Shown piece by piece: positions 35,441 to 44,612 of a DNA stretch of 64,000 nt (its first letter is position 1; the number at the start of each line of letters is the position of its first letter). Source of the DNA: Lichenicoccus sp964246745 (lineage in GTDB: Bacteria; Pseudomonadota; Alphaproteobacteria; Acetobacterales; Acetobacteraceae). The notes below the pieces were generated by a model. It searched no databases, was not told the origin of the DNA, and saw only the letters and a program-made list of their open reading frames with translations. Both the position numbers and the translations under genes were made by a program. The stretch is from contig CAXTRK010000008.1 in NCBI GenBank assembly GCA_964246745.1, forward strand, positions 1 to 64,000, read 5' to 3'.

Positions 35441-36571
35441 TCAATCGACCAGCCTCGCCACCCACTGAAACAAGCCGAGATGCGACAGATCATTGAACGT
35501 CACGAACAGGAACAGGCAGGCGATCAAGGCAAAGCCGGCGCGAAAGCCGTATTCCTGCACCTCGCGCGGCACCGGGCGGCCGCGTGCCGCCTCGAAGGCA
35601 TAGAACACCAGGCGGCCGCCATCGAGCACCGGGATCGGAAACAGGTTGATCAGCCCAAGATTGATCGACAGCAGGGCGATGAAGCCGACCAGGCTGGCAA
35701 AGCCGAGTTGCGCCACCTGACCGGAAAGCTGCGCGATCCGCAGCGGTCCGCCGAGCTGATCGGCACTGGCATGGCCGGTGATCATCTTCCACAGCCCGGC
35801 CAGCGTCTGCGCCGACACGTTCCAGGTCTCGCCGACACCGCCCACGATGGCGCGGCCGAGCGGCAGCGGCTTGGTGGCGGGCGCTTCGAAATAGACGCCG
35901 ATGACCCCGCGCCGCCGCCCGGACCCGCCGCCGGCGTTGCGGCTGCCGATGGTGATCGGCAACACGCGGCTGGCCGCGCCCCTCTCGACACGCACCGTCA
36001 TCCGCTGGCCGGCGTCCTCGCTGACACGTTGCTGCACCGCCCTGATCGTCGGCATCGCCACACCGTCGATCGAGACAATGCGGTCGCCCGCCCGCAGTCC
36101 GGCACGGGAGGCGGGACTCGCGGCGATCACCTCTCCCACCACCGGCGCCATGGTCTCGATGGCGGCGCCGACCGGCCGGCCGACGGTGGCGAACAGCGCC
36201 GTGAACAGCACCATCGCGAGCAGGAAATTGAACACCGGCCCGGCGATGATGACGATGGCGCGCGCGCCCACGGTCTTGTCGTGGAAGGTGCGTCCGGCCT
36301 GCCAGGCGGCCTGCGCCTCGGGTGTCGCCTCTTCCGGCCCTTCGAAGCCGTGCGGCTTGACGTAGCCGCCGAGCGGGAGCGCGCACAGGCGCCATTCCGT
36401 GCCGACGCGGTCGTGCCAACGCAGCAACGGCCGGCCGAAGCCGATCGAGAACACCTCGACATGCACCCCCTGCCAGCGCGCCGCCAAATAATGGCCGAGT
36501 TCGTGGATGAAGACGAGCACGCCAAGCACGAGAGCGAAGGCAAGCGGGGTTCGGAGCAGATGGATCAGCAT
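35441..36571 (-). CDS. rseP: RseP site-2 intramembrane metalloprotease
   Basis: RseP cuts anti-sigma factors and leftover signal peptides within the inner membrane. The 376-residue protein has HELGH near residues 24-28 in the first helix and the third Zn ligand in the C-terminal INLFPIPVLDGG. A PDZ domain lies between them (AGLRAGDRIVSIDGV). GFGRPLLRWHDRVGTEWRL follows helix 1 as in the family. It stands between dxr and bamA, the conserved order. Confidence 0.95.
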   Translation of the reverse strand: MLIHLLRTPLAFALVLGVLVFIHELGHYLAARWQGVHVEVFSIGFGRPLLRWHDRVGTEWRLCALPLGGYVKPHGFEGPEEATPEAQAAWQAGRTFHDKTVGARAIVIIAGPVFNFLLAMVLFTALFATVGRPVGAAIETMAPVVGEVIAASPASRAGLRAGDRIVSIDGVAMPTIRAVQQRVSEDAGQRMTVRVERGAASRVLPITIGSRNAGGGSGRRRGVIGVYFEAPATKPLPLGRAIVGGVGETWNVSAQTLAGLWKMITGHASADQLGGPLRIAQLSGQVAQLGFASLVGFIALLSINLGLINLFPIPVLDGGRLVFYAFEAARGRPVPREVQEYGFRAGFALIACLFLFVTFNDLSHLGLFQWVARLVD

Positions 36572-36592
36572 CGGATCGTCTCTTGCAGCGGA

Positions 36593-37765
36593 TCAGGCGG
36601 CACGGCAATCGCCACCGAACCCAGGCGCCTGCAGCCGGGCCAGCCGGCGCGCCTCCAGATCCCAGTGCAGCACCGACTCCAGCGTGGCCGCGCTCTGCGG
36701 GCCTACGGCATCGAGCACCGACTCGACCAGGCGGGCGATGTCGAGGAAGCCGATGCGCCGCGCGAGGAACGCCTCGACGGCCACCTCGTTGGCGGCGGAC
36801 AGCACCGCCGGCGCGGCACCCCCCGCGCGCAGCGCCGCCCGCGCCAGACGCAACGCCGGGAAACGCTCCGCGTCGGGCGCCTCGAAATCCAGACGGCCGA
36901 GACTGGCCAGATCAAGCCGCGGCGAGGCGGTCGGCATGCGTTGCGGCCAGGCCAGCGTGTGGGCGATCGGAATGCGCATGTCCGGCGCGCCGAGCTGCGC
37001 CAGCACGCTGCCGTCGCTGTAATGCACCATGCCGTGCACCACCGATTGCGGATGCACCAGCACGTCGATCCGCTCCTCAGGCAAGCCGAACAGCCGCGCC
37101 GCCTCGATCACCTCCAGGCCCTTGTTGAACATGCTGGCGGAATCAATGCTGATCTTGGCCCCCATCGACCAGACCGGATGGCGCAGAGCCGCCTCCGGCG
37201 TCGCAACGCGCATCTCCTCGAGACTGGCGCGGCGGAACGGGCCGCCGGACGCGGTGAGCGTGATGCGCTCGACCTGCCCACTTTGACGGTCGGCCATCGC
37301 CTGGAAGATCGCATTGTGCTCGGAATCGACCGGCAGCAGGGTGGCGCCGGCGTCGCGCACGGCGCGCAGCATGACGTCGCCGGCACAGACCAGCGCCTCC
37401 TTGTTGGCCAGCGCCACAGCGCCGCCATTGGCGATCGCCGCCAAGGTCGGCGCGAGGCCAGCCGCCCCGGTGATTGCCGACATGGTCCAGTCAACCGGAC
37501 GCGCCGCCGCCTCAAGCACCGCCTCGTGGCCCGCGGCAACGGTGACGTCGCTGCCCGCGAGACGCGCGCGCAACGTGTCCAGGGCCGCCGGATCGGCGAT
37601 CACCGCATGCTCCGCGCGCAGCGCCAGCGCCTGCTCCGCGAGGCTGTCCACGTTGCGCCCGCCGATCAGCGCCACCACGCGAAACCGCGTCGGCGCATTC
37701 GCCAGCAGATCGACGGTGCTGCGCCCGACGCTGCCGGTGCTGCCAAGAATGGAGACGGTCTTCAT
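36593..37765 (-). CDS. dxr: 1-deoxy-D-xylulose 5-phosphate reductoisomerase
   Basis: Dxr makes MEP, the committed step of non-mevalonate isoprenoid synthesis, using NADPH and a divalent metal. The 390-residue protein starts with VSILGSTGSVGRSTVDLL (NADPH site). It has LLPVDSEHNAIFQ with metal ligands, ASGGPFR, and GAKISIDSASMFNKGLEVIE. Its ATG overlaps the cdsA stop by four bases. The placement with uppS provides both the precursor and its use in carrier-lipid synthesis. Confidence 0.97.
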   Translation of the reverse strand: MKTVSILGSTGSVGRSTVDLLANAPTRFRVVALIGGRNVDSLAEQALALRAEHAVIADPAALDTLRARLAGSDVTVAAGHEAVLEAAARPVDWTMSAITGAAGLAPTLAAIANGGAVALANKEALVCAGDVMLRAVRDAGATLLPVDSEHNAIFQAMADRQSGQVERITLTASGGPFRRASLEEMRVATPEAALRHPVWSMGAKISIDSASMFNKGLEVIEAARLFGLPEERIDVLVHPQSVVHGMVHYSDGSVLAQLGAPDMRIPIAHTLAWPQRMPTASPRLDLASLGRLDFEAPDAERFPALRLARAALRAGGAAPAVLSAANEVAVEAFLARRIGFLDIARLVESVLDAVGPQSAATLESVLHWDLEARRLARLQAPGFGGDCRAA

Positions 37766-38736
37766 CGCTGCGGTTCCTTCCCTGGCGCGGCGAACACGCC
37801 CTCCAGCCAGCCTTGCCGCATATGGCCGGCTACGATGTCGCGGTGCCCCGCATACGGCGCCGCGATCTGCCAGAACGGCTGGCCCGGTCCGCAGCCGAGA
37901 GAGAGCAGGGCGGCCAGGGGGGCGGCGGCGAGCAGACCGTCAAGCCGGTCCAGCAAACCACCATGGCCGGGAATCAGGCGGCCGGAGTCTTTCACCCCGA
38001 CATGCCGCTTGAGCGCGCTTTCAGCGAGGTCGCCGGACTGCGCGGCGACGCCGAGCAAGGCGCCGAACAGCGCGCCGGGCAAGAGACGCTCAGCGAGGCC
38101 GCCCCACGGCGGCGTGCCCGGGCAGAACCACGCCACCACAGCGCCCGCGAGCATCGCCCCCGCGAAACCGCCAAGCGCCCCGGCACGGGTCTTGCCGGGT
38201 GAAATCCGCGGCGCCAGCCTGGCGCCGCCCAAGGCGCGTCCGACCAGATAGGCAAGACTGTCGCTGGACCAGACCACCAGCACCACGAACAGCAGCGAAG
38301 CGATGCCCGCGCCGGTCATCACCCGGAGCCAGACCAAAGCGAGTCCGGCGAGCCCGATCAGCACGACGCCGCCGCCACGGAACGCGCCGAGCAAAAAGCC
38401 GCCGAGCAGCAGGCGCACACCGGCGAGCCAGTCCACGCTGACCGCGCAGATCAGCGACAGGCCTGGCCAAAGCAGCAGCATCGCGCCAGCCGGGCTCATG
38501 CGGCGCACGCGGACAAGCCCCGCCCATTCCGCGCCGAGACCCGCCATCACGAGCAGCACCAGAACGACAAAGACCCACCCGCCATGGATCAGGCAGGCAA
38601 GCCCGAGCGGCGCCAGCACGCACGCGGAGATCAGACGCACCCGCAGGTCGCGCCACGCCTCCAGCGCCGGTGGCGCGCTCGTGGTCGAGGGGATCTCAGC
38701 CAGGGCGCGCCCCGAACCTGCGGTCGCGCCGCGCAT
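37762..38736 (-). CDS. cdsA: Phosphatidate cytidylyltransferase CdsA
   Basis: CdsA makes CDP-diacylglycerol in the inner membrane. The protein has several membrane helices and the signature near the C-terminus (SGDLAESALKRHVGVKDSG, then PGHGGLLDRLDGLL), with ISPGKTRAGALGGF earlier. The ATG at 38736 gives 324 residues and overlaps uppS by about 40 bases. A GTG before RLISACVLAPLG is a shorter alternative, so the start is uncertain. Confidence 0.93.
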   Translation of the reverse strand: MRGATAGSGRALAEIPSTTSAPPALEAWRDLRVRLISACVLAPLGLACLIHGGWVFVVLVLLVMAGLGAEWAGLVRVRRMSPAGAMLLLWPGLSLICAVSVDWLAGVRLLLGGFLLGAFRGGGVVLIGLAGLALVWLRVMTGAGIASLLFVVLVVWSSDSLAYLVGRALGGARLAPRISPGKTRAGALGGFAGAMLAGAVVAWFCPGTPPWGGLAERLLPGALFGALLGVAAQSGDLAESALKRHVGVKDSGRLIPGHGGLLDRLDGLLAAAPLAALLSLGCGPGQPFWQIAAPYAGHRDIVAGHMRQGWLEGVFAAPGKEPQR

Positions 38737-39538
38737 AGCGGTCAAGCGCGTCGGCGAAGTGGACCGGACCAAAATCGGGCCACAGCACGTCGAGGAAGAC
38801 CAGCTCGGCATAGGCCGACTGCCAGAGCAGGAAGTTCGACAAGCGGAACTCGCCGCTGGTGCGCACCATCAGATCAGGGTCGGGGATGCCGTCGGTGGAC
38901 AGGAAGCGGGCGAACCCGTCCTCGTCGAACTGGCGCGGATCGATGGTGCCCGCGCGCACCGCCTCGGCCAGGCGCAGCGAGGCGCGCAGGATGTCCGAAC
39001 GGCCGCCATAGGAGAGCGCAATCATCAGGCGAAGCCGGGTGTTGCCCGCGGTGAGCCGCTCGGCACGCTCGAATTCCGCGCGCATGCTGGGATCGAAGCG
39101 CTCGCGTTCTCCGATCACCCGCAGGCAGACGCCCTCCCGATGCAGCTCGGCAAGCTCATGGCGCAGGTAGTGACGCAACAAGCCGGTGAGGTCGGCGACC
39201 TCCTGCGCCGGCCTGCGCCAGTTCTCAGAGGAGAACGCATACAGCGTCAGCCACTCGACCTGGCTCTCGATCGCCGCCTTGATGCATCGCCGCACCGCCT
39301 GCGCGCCGGCACGATGGCCGGCGACACGCGGCAGGCCGCGGGCGGCGGCCCAGCGGCCATTGCCATCCATGATCACGGCGACATGGCGCGGCACCGCTCC
39401 TGCCTGCTGCGCCAGGCGGATCGGCGTCAGCGTGGCCGCGCCCAGATCTGGCCTGCCCACATCTGGCCCATCCACGTCGCCGGCAAGGCCGCTATCCGGA
39501 TCCGCCAGCCGCTCGGCTCCGAGGGGTTTGCTCTGCAC
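38696..39538 (-). CDS. uppS: Isoprenyl (undecaprenyl diphosphate) synthase
   Basis: The cis-prenyltransferase makes the C55 carrier lipid for cell-wall and polysaccharide synthesis. The 280-residue protein has HVAVIMDGNGRWAAARGLPR with the catalytic Asp, LTLYAFSSENWRRP, and the C-terminal LMVRTSGEFRLSNFLLWQSA. The N-terminus carries about 45 extra residues before the core, including a weak 15-base-period repeat (39444-39473). The GTG at 39538, four bases after the frr stop, is the likely start. Confidence 0.95.
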   Translation of the reverse strand: MQSKPLGAERLADPDSGLAGDVDGPDVGRPDLGAATLTPIRLAQQAGAVPRHVAVIMDGNGRWAAARGLPRVAGHRAGAQAVRRCIKAAIESQVEWLTLYAFSSENWRRPAQEVADLTGLLRHYLRHELAELHREGVCLRVIGERERFDPSMRAEFERAERLTAGNTRLRLMIALSYGGRSDILRASLRLAEAVRAGTIDPRQFDEDGFARFLSTDGIPDPDLMVRTSGEFRLSNFLLWQSAYAELVFLDVLWPDFGPVHFADALDRYARRDRRFGARPG

Positions 39539-39542
39539 CGTC

Positions 39543-40127
39543 TCAGACCTGCTTGATCTCGCGTTCCTTGTCGGCGAAGCTCTCATCAATGCGTTTCACA
39601 TAGGAATCCGTCAGTTTCTGCACCTCCGCCGACCAGTCCACCACCTCGTCCTGACTGATCTCGCTTTTCTTCTCGAATCCCTTGATCTGATCCATGCCGT
39701 CGCGTCGGACGCCGCGGACGGCGATCTTGGCGTTCTCCGCATAGCGGCCGGCGGCGCGGGCCAGCTCCGCGCGCCGCTCCGTGGTAAGCTGAGGGATCGG
39801 AACGCGCACGATCTGGCCGTCGGCGGACGGATTAAGTCCAAGCCCGGCTCCCTGGATCGCGCGCTCGACCGCGCTGACCAGCGTGCGGTCCCAGACCTGA
39901 ACGGTGATCATGCGGCTTTCCGGCACGGCGATCGTGCCGACCTGGGTGATCGGCATCTCGCCGCCATAGGCCTCGACACGCACCGGCTCCAGCAAGGCGG
40001 GGCTCGCGCGGCCGGAGCGCAGGCCGCCGAAATCCCGTCGCAGCGTCTCCATCGCGCCATCCATGCGCCGCGAGAGGTCTTCCATCAGGGTCGTCAGGTC
40101 TGCGGCCAACTCGGCTCTCCCAAGCAT
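39543..40127 (-). CDS. frr: Ribosome recycling factor
   Basis: RRF splits post-termination ribosomes with EF-G. At 194 residues it is slightly longer than the usual ~185. It shows FGGLRSGRASPALLEPVRVE, TIAVPESRMITVQVWD, and IPQLTTERRAELARAAGRYA, the conserved three-helix bundle and beta domain. It lies between pyrH and uppS as in most proteobacteria. Confidence 0.97.
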   Translation of the reverse strand: MLGRAELAADLTTLMEDLSRRMDGAMETLRRDFGGLRSGRASPALLEPVRVEAYGGEMPITQVGTIAVPESRMITVQVWDRTLVSAVERAIQGAGLGLNPSADGQIVRVPIPQLTTERRAELARAAGRYAENAKIAVRGVRRDGMDQIKGFEKKSEISQDEVVDWSAEVQKLTDSYVKRIDESFADKEREIKQV

Positions 40128-40183
40128 CGTACCCGGTAAAATCCGGCTGCCGCCGGGCAGTGACTTGTCAATCCGTCGCGCTT

Positions 40184-40915
40184 CTATTGTCGCTCGACAA
40201 TACGTGTGAAGGGTCCATGGCCGCGCATCACCTGGGCAAATGCGCCTGGCGCGTGAATGTTGAAGACGATGATCGGCAGCTTGTTTTCCCGTGCCAGGCT
40301 GATCGCGGAGGCGTCCATGACATTGAGGTCGCGCGACAGCACCTCGAGATACGAAAGCTCGTCGTAGCGTATCGCGTCCGCGTGCTTGCGCGGGTCGGCT
40401 GAATAGACGCCGTCCACCTGGGTGCCCTTGAACAGCGCGTCGCAGTCCATCTCGGCAGCGCGCAGTGCCGCGGCGGTATCGGTGGTGAAGAACGGGTTGC
40501 CGGTGCCGGCGGCAAAGATCACCAGCCGGCCCTTTTCCATGTGCCGCGCCGCCCGCCTCCTGATGTAGGGCTCGGCCACGCTCGACATCTGGATCGCCGA
40601 CATCACCCGGGTCGGCACGCCGATCCGCTCCAGCGCGTTCTGCATGGCCAGCGCGTTGATCACGGTGGCAAGCATCCCGGCATAGTCGCCCTGAGCCCGG
40701 TCCATGCCCCTGGCCGCGGCCGCGATGCCGCGAAAGATGTTGCCGCCGCCGATCACCAGACAGATCTCGGCGCCAAGTTCGAACACGTCACGCACGTCGC
40801 CGGCGATGGCGCTCACCGTATCCGGGTCCAGGCCGTACTCCCCGGCTCCCATCAGCGCCTCGCCGGAGACCTTGAGCAGAACCCGCTTGTAGAGATTTCC
40901 AGCCGGTCCGGTCAT
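40184..40915 (-). CDS. pyrH: UMP kinase
   Basis: PyrH phosphorylates UMP to UDP. The 243-residue amino-acid-kinase fold shows LLKVSGEALMGAGEYGLD, LVIGGGNIFRG for phosphate binding, and VDGVYSADPRKH near the ATP site. It is the first gene of the envelope superoperon in this window; tsf, its frequent upstream neighbour, is absent and a divergent transporter gene starts about 150 bases away. Confidence 0.97.
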   Translation of the reverse strand: MTGPAGNLYKRVLLKVSGEALMGAGEYGLDPDTVSAIAGDVRDVFELGAEICLVIGGGNIFRGIAAAARGMDRAQGDYAGMLATVINALAMQNALERIGVPTRVMSAIQMSSVAEPYIRRRAARHMEKGRLVIFAAGTGNPFFTTDTAAALRAAEMDCDALFKGTQVDGVYSADPRKHADAIRYDELSYLEVLSRDLNVMDASAISLARENKLPIIVFNIHAPGAFAQVMRGHGPFTRIVERQ

Positions 40916-41063
40916 GAATGCTCTGGCCCTGGTTCAGAAGGGCTTCTCATATCGAAGCACCCCCCGCCTCACAAGCGCCGCGTGCGCGCGCCGGATTATC
41001 GCCGCCGCGTTGCGCAACGCTGGATATGCTAGGTTGCGGCGAGAGCACCGGAGAGCCACGTCC

Positions 41064-43025
41064 ATGTCCGAGACGCATTCTGCGCCGCCGCCAGCCAAAG
41101 CTGTCGCTCAGCCGATGGCGCCGGACGCGTCAAAGGCCATGATCCTGTTCGTCGGCGTCGTCGCCATCCTGTATTTTGGCAAGGCCGTGCTGATGCCGGT
41201 GACGCTTGCTCTGCTGCTGGCCTTTCTGCTGGCGCCGCTGGTCGAGTTCCTGCGCCGGCTGCGTCTCGGCCGGGTGCCGTCGGTGCTTCTGGGCGTCGTC
41301 CTCGCCCTCGGCGTGATCATCGGCATCGGCGGAGTCATCGGCACCCAGGTCGCCGATCTGAGCACCGAGTTGCCAAAATATGTCGGCACCGTCGAAGCCA
41401 AGGTCGCGTCGGTCCGGCACTTCACGGTGGGACGCCTCAGCAAGCTGGCAGACTCGATCGGCGCCCACCATAAGGCGACCGACGCCGGGCAGACGCCGGC
41501 AGCCGCCGCGGCCCCGCCGGCTGCCGCGGCTCCGATCACACCGGCGCCCCCCGCCACACCGGGAGTTGCCGGCCTCAGTTCGGGCGCCAACCCGCTCGAT
41601 CTCGCCGAGCGCTATCTGTCGCCGGTGCTGTCGCCGCTGGCGACCTTCGGCATCGTCTTTGTGGTAGCGGTGTTCGCCCTGCTGCAGCGCGAGGATTTGC
41701 GCGACCGGCTGATCCGGCTGGTGGGATCGGACGACCTGCACCGGACCACTCTGGCCATCGACGATGGCGGTCGGCGCCTGAGCCGCTATTACCTCACCCA
41801 GTTGAGCATCAACACCCTGTTCGGCATCGTCATCGGCGTCGGCCTGCTCATCATCGGCGTGCCGGATCCGGTGCTCTGGGCGATCCTGTCGGCGCTGCTG
41901 CGCTTCGTGCCCTATGTCGGCTCGTTCATCTCCGCGGTGCTGCCGATGGCGCTGGCCGCGGCCGTCGAACCGGGCTGGTCGATGGTGCTGTGGACCGCCG
42001 CACTCTACATTGTGGTCGAAGGCGTCACCGGACAGGTGATCGAGCCGATGGTCTATGGGCACAGCACCGGCCTGTCGCCGTTCTCCGTCGTGGTCGCCGC
42101 CATCTTCTGGTCGTGGCTATGGGGTCCTGTCGGCCTGATCCTGTCGACGCCGCTCACCTTGTGCCTGGTGGTGATGGGACGCCACGTGAAGCGCCTCGAG
42201 TTCCTCGACATCATGCTGGGCGACAGGCCGGCGCTCACGCCAGTGGAGAGTTTCTATCAACGCATCCTGGCCGGTGATCCCGACGAGGCGCTGGACCATG
42301 CCGAGCTGCTGCTCAAGGAGTGCTCGCTCTCCACCTATTATGATGAGGTGGCGCTCAAGGCATTGCAGCTCGCCGCCAATGACGCCGAACGCGGCAATCT
42401 CGACCATGCCGCCCTTGACCGGGTCAAGAGCACGGTCAAGGCCTTGATCAATGGTCTGCGCGACCACGAGGATCGTGAGCCCGCTCCGTCAGGAGCCGAC
42501 GATGGCACGGTGGCGCCTGCCGGGTCCGAACGCCCCCTGCCCCGCCGCGCGCCTCCCGCGAGCGTGCCGGACGGGACATTGCCGGAGGCTTGGCTGGGAT
42601 CCTCCGCCGTGCTCTGCATCGCCGGCAAGGGTCCGCTCGACGAGGCCGCCTCGGCGATGCTGGCGCAGTTGCTGCAAAAGCACGGCATCGGCGCCCGTCT
42701 GGTCGGCTACGGCGAGGTCTCGCGCGAAGGCATCGAGAGCTTGGCCATCGAAGGCGTGGCGATGGCGTGTGTTTCCTACCTCGATATCAGCGGCAGCCCG
42801 GCGCATCTGCGCTATCTGATCACACGGCTGCGGCGTCGCCTGCCGCCCGCGGCACCCATCCTGGTAGGCTTGTGGCCCGCCGAAGACGCGACCCTGACCA
42901 ACAAGAACACCCAGGCGTCTCTCGGCGCGGATTATTTCACCAGCTCTCTCGATCAGGCGGTCTCATCCTGCGTCGAGGCAGCCACGAAACCGTCTCGGCG
43001 GGATGATCGACGTTTTGTGGCCTGA
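41064..43025 (+). CDS. AI-2E/PerM-family transporter with extra C-terminal Rossmann-like domain
   Basis: A 653-residue inner-membrane protein. Residues ~20-375 are the AI-2E transporter (PerM/UPF0118) domain with about seven helices: FVPYVGSFISAVLPM and STGLSPFSVVVAAIFWSWLW are family hallmarks. An Ala/Pro-rich insert sits near 145-175 in the large loop. Residues ~400-480 are helical, and ~515-640 form an alternating beta/alpha domain (AVLCIAGKGPLDEAASAM, GIGARLVGYGEVSREGIES). The latter resembles a cobalamin-binding Rossmann fold but lacks the DxHxxG His loop. The ATG at 41064 has GGAGAG upstream. The transported substrate is unknown. Confidence 0.8.
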   Translation: MSETHSAPPPAKAVAQPMAPDASKAMILFVGVVAILYFGKAVLMPVTLALLLAFLLAPLVEFLRRLRLGRVPSVLLGVVLALGVIIGIGGVIGTQVADLSTELPKYVGTVEAKVASVRHFTVGRLSKLADSIGAHHKATDAGQTPAAAAAPPAAAAPITPAPPATPGVAGLSSGANPLDLAERYLSPVLSPLATFGIVFVVAVFALLQREDLRDRLIRLVGSDDLHRTTLAIDDGGRRLSRYYLTQLSINTLFGIVIGVGLLIIGVPDPVLWAILSALLRFVPYVGSFISAVLPMALAAAVEPGWSMVLWTAALYIVVEGVTGQVIEPMVYGHSTGLSPFSVVVAAIFWSWLWGPVGLILSTPLTLCLVVMGRHVKRLEFLDIMLGDRPALTPVESFYQRILAGDPDEALDHAELLLKECSLSTYYDEVALKALQLAANDAERGNLDHAALDRVKSTVKALINGLRDHEDREPAPSGADDGTVAPAGSERPLPRRAPPASVPDGTLPEAWLGSSAVLCIAGKGPLDEAASAMLAQLLQKHGIGARLVGYGEVSREGIESLAIEGVAMACVSYLDISGSPAHLRYLITRLRRRLPPAAPILVGLWPAEDATLTNKNTQASLGADYFTSSLDQAVSSCVEAATKPSRRDDRRFVA

Positions 43026-43083
43026 CATCTGATCCCTTCGCCGTGCTCCCTGTAATCCCAGCTCCGAACAAAGAACGATCCGG

Positions 43084-43112
43084 TTGAGTTCTCCGTTTGT
43101 AGTGTTTACATA
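43084..43112 (+). promoter_or_regulatory. Candidate sigma-70-type promoter of the ParDE-type pair
   Basis: TTGAGT (43084-43089) and TACATA (43107-43112) are separated by 17 bases, about 20 bases ahead of the antitoxin ATG. TGTA (43098-43101 region) and TACA around the -10 box form a short inverted repeat that the ribbon-helix-helix antitoxin could bind. Inference from pattern only. Confidence 0.5.
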
Positions 43113-43131
43113 GTTTGCTCTGGAGGGTGCC

Positions 43132-43380
43132 ATGACAAAATCCGTGACAATCGCCGCGCGTGTCGATGAAGCGCTAGATGCCGAGCTTGATCGGCTCGCA
43201 CAGACCACAGGCCGCACCAAATCCGCCCTGATCAACGCCGCGATCCGCTCCTACGTGACCAGCGAGCGCCAGTTCATCGCCAAGGTCGAAGCCGGGATCG
43301 CCGACTTCGAGGCAGGCCGGACCGTGGACTTTGAGACCGTGGTGGCCGCGGTTCGCCGGTCTATCCATCCCGCTTCGTGA
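43132..43380 (+). CDS. Ribbon-helix-helix antitoxin (ParD/CopG-like)
   Basis: An 82-residue protein. Residues 1-45 (VTIAARVDEALDAELDRLAQ, then TTGRTKSALINAAIRSYV) form a ribbon-helix-helix DNA-binding domain. The C-terminal part (KVEAGIADFEAGRTVDFETV) is the toxin-wrapping tail typical of ParD-like antitoxins. A GGAGGG site precedes the ATG. The stop overlaps the toxin start (GTGA). Confidence 0.9.
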   Translation: MTKSVTIAARVDEALDAELDRLAQTTGRTKSALINAAIRSYVTSERQFIAKVEAGIADFEAGRTVDFETVVAAVRRSIHPAS

Positions 43381-43685
43381 TCCGATTTTCCGCCGAGGCG
43401 GGCGCTGATCTCCGAGACATTGCAGACTGGATCAAGAACGACAACGGCGCCTCCGTGGCTAGCCGGGTGACGGAGGCAATTTTCGAGGCCATCCAACGCC
43501 TCGAACTGTTTCCCCAGCTCGGGCGGGCTGGCCGCGTTCAAAATACCCGCGAGCTGGGGATTGCCCGCTTGCCGTTCATTGTCGTGTATCAGCCATTGCC
43601 AAACGTCATTGCGATTTACCGCGTTATCCATATCGCGATGCAATGGCCGCCGCAGAACGAAGCCGGCTTCCCCATTTTCGAGTAG
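43377..43685 (+). CDS. RelE/ParE-family toxin
   Basis: A 102-residue toxin of the RelE/ParE fold: IRFSAEAGADLRDIADWI at the N-terminus, LFPQLGRAGRVQNTRELGI in the middle and RLPFIVVYQPLPNVIAIYRV at the end. ParE members poison gyrase and RelE members cut mRNA; the sequence alone does not decide. The GTG start overlaps the antitoxin stop codon. It is convergent with era, with 24 bases between stops. Confidence 0.9.
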   Translation: MIRFSAEAGADLRDIADWIKNDNGASVASRVTEAIFEAIQRLELFPQLGRAGRVQNTRELGIARLPFIVVYQPLPNVIAIYRVIHIAMQWPPQNEAGFPIFE

Positions 43686-43709
43686 ATCCGGCCAGCGTCG
43701 TGCCGACGC

Positions 43710-44612
43710 TCACTCGTCGAGCCCGATCGCGCGCAGCCGGGCGCGCTCCTCATCCCAGCCGGCGCGCTCCTTGACGTTGAGGAACAGGTGGCATGGCCGC
43801 TCCAGCAATCCGGCGAGGCCATGCCGCGCACGCTCGCCGATCTGTCGGATGCGCGCGCCCTTCTCGCCGATCAGGATCGCCTTGTGGCTGGCGCGCGAGA
43901 CATAGATCGTCGCCTCGATTCGCACCGAACCGTCCGCCTGCTCGGCGAAGCTCTCCGTCTCGACGGTCGCGGCATAGGGTACTTCCTGATGCGTCTGCAG
44001 GAAGATCTGCTCGCGCACCATCTCCGCCGCCAGCAGCCGGTCCGGCAAGTCGGTGAGGTCGTCCTCAGGATAGAGATAGGGCCCCTCCGGAAGGGCGGCC
44101 GCCACTCCGTCCAGCAGGTCGTCGAGCCCTTCGGCGGAGCGGGCGCTGACCATCAAGGTCCGCTCCACGCTGAGCAATCCGGTGAGTTCCGCCGCCAGCG
44201 GCAACAGCCGTGGACGCGGCACCAGATCGGTCTTGTTCAACACCAGCCAGACAGGACGGGCGCCTTGACGCAGCCTGGCCGCGATCTCGCGCACCCCCTC
44301 GGTGAGGCCGGCGCGCGAATCAACCAGAAGCAGCGTGAGGTCGGCGTCATCCGAGCCCGACCAGGCGGCGGCCACCATCGCCCGGTCCAGCTTGCGCTTG
44401 GGCTTGAAGATGCCGGGGGTGTCGACCAGCAGGATCTGGGCACGCGCGCCCTCATGTCCCGTGTCATGCATCAGGATGCCGATGACACGGAAGCGCGTGG
44501 TCTGCGCCTTCGGGCTCACGATCGACAGCTTGGCTCCGGCGAGCCGGTTCAGCAGCGTCGACTTGCCGGCATTCGGCGCGCCGACGATGGCGACGAAGCC
44601 GCAACGCGTCAT
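43710..44612 (-). CDS. era: GTPase Era
   Basis: Era is an essential GTPase that assists 16S rRNA maturation and 30S assembly. The 300-residue protein has G1 GAPNAGKSTL near residue 11, G3 VDTPG near 66, G4 NKTD near 129, and a C-terminal KH domain (HKAILIGEKGARIRQIGERA). It overlaps rnc by ATGA, the conserved lepB-rnc-era coupling. Confidence 0.97.
   Translation of the reverse strand: MTRCGFVAIVGAPNAGKSTLLNRLAGAKLSIVSPKAQTTRFRVIGILMHDTGHEGARAQILLVDTPGIFKPKRKLDRAMVAAAWSGSDDADLTLLLVDSRAGLTEGVREIAARLRQGARPVWLVLNKTDLVPRPRLLPLAAELTGLLSVERTLMVSARSAEGLDDLLDGVAAALPEGPYLYPEDDLTDLPDRLLAAEMVREQIFLQTHQEVPYAATVETESFAEQADGSVRIEATIYVSRASHKAILIGEKGARIRQIGERARHGLAGLLERPCHLFLNVKERAGWDEERARLRAIGLDE

Noticed and set aside
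35480..38251. A 923-codon open frame on the plus strand across rseP, dxr and cdsA
   Set aside because: It is rich in Arg, His and Gln with no fold pattern and is exactly antisense to three well-supported genes; high GC keeps such frames open.
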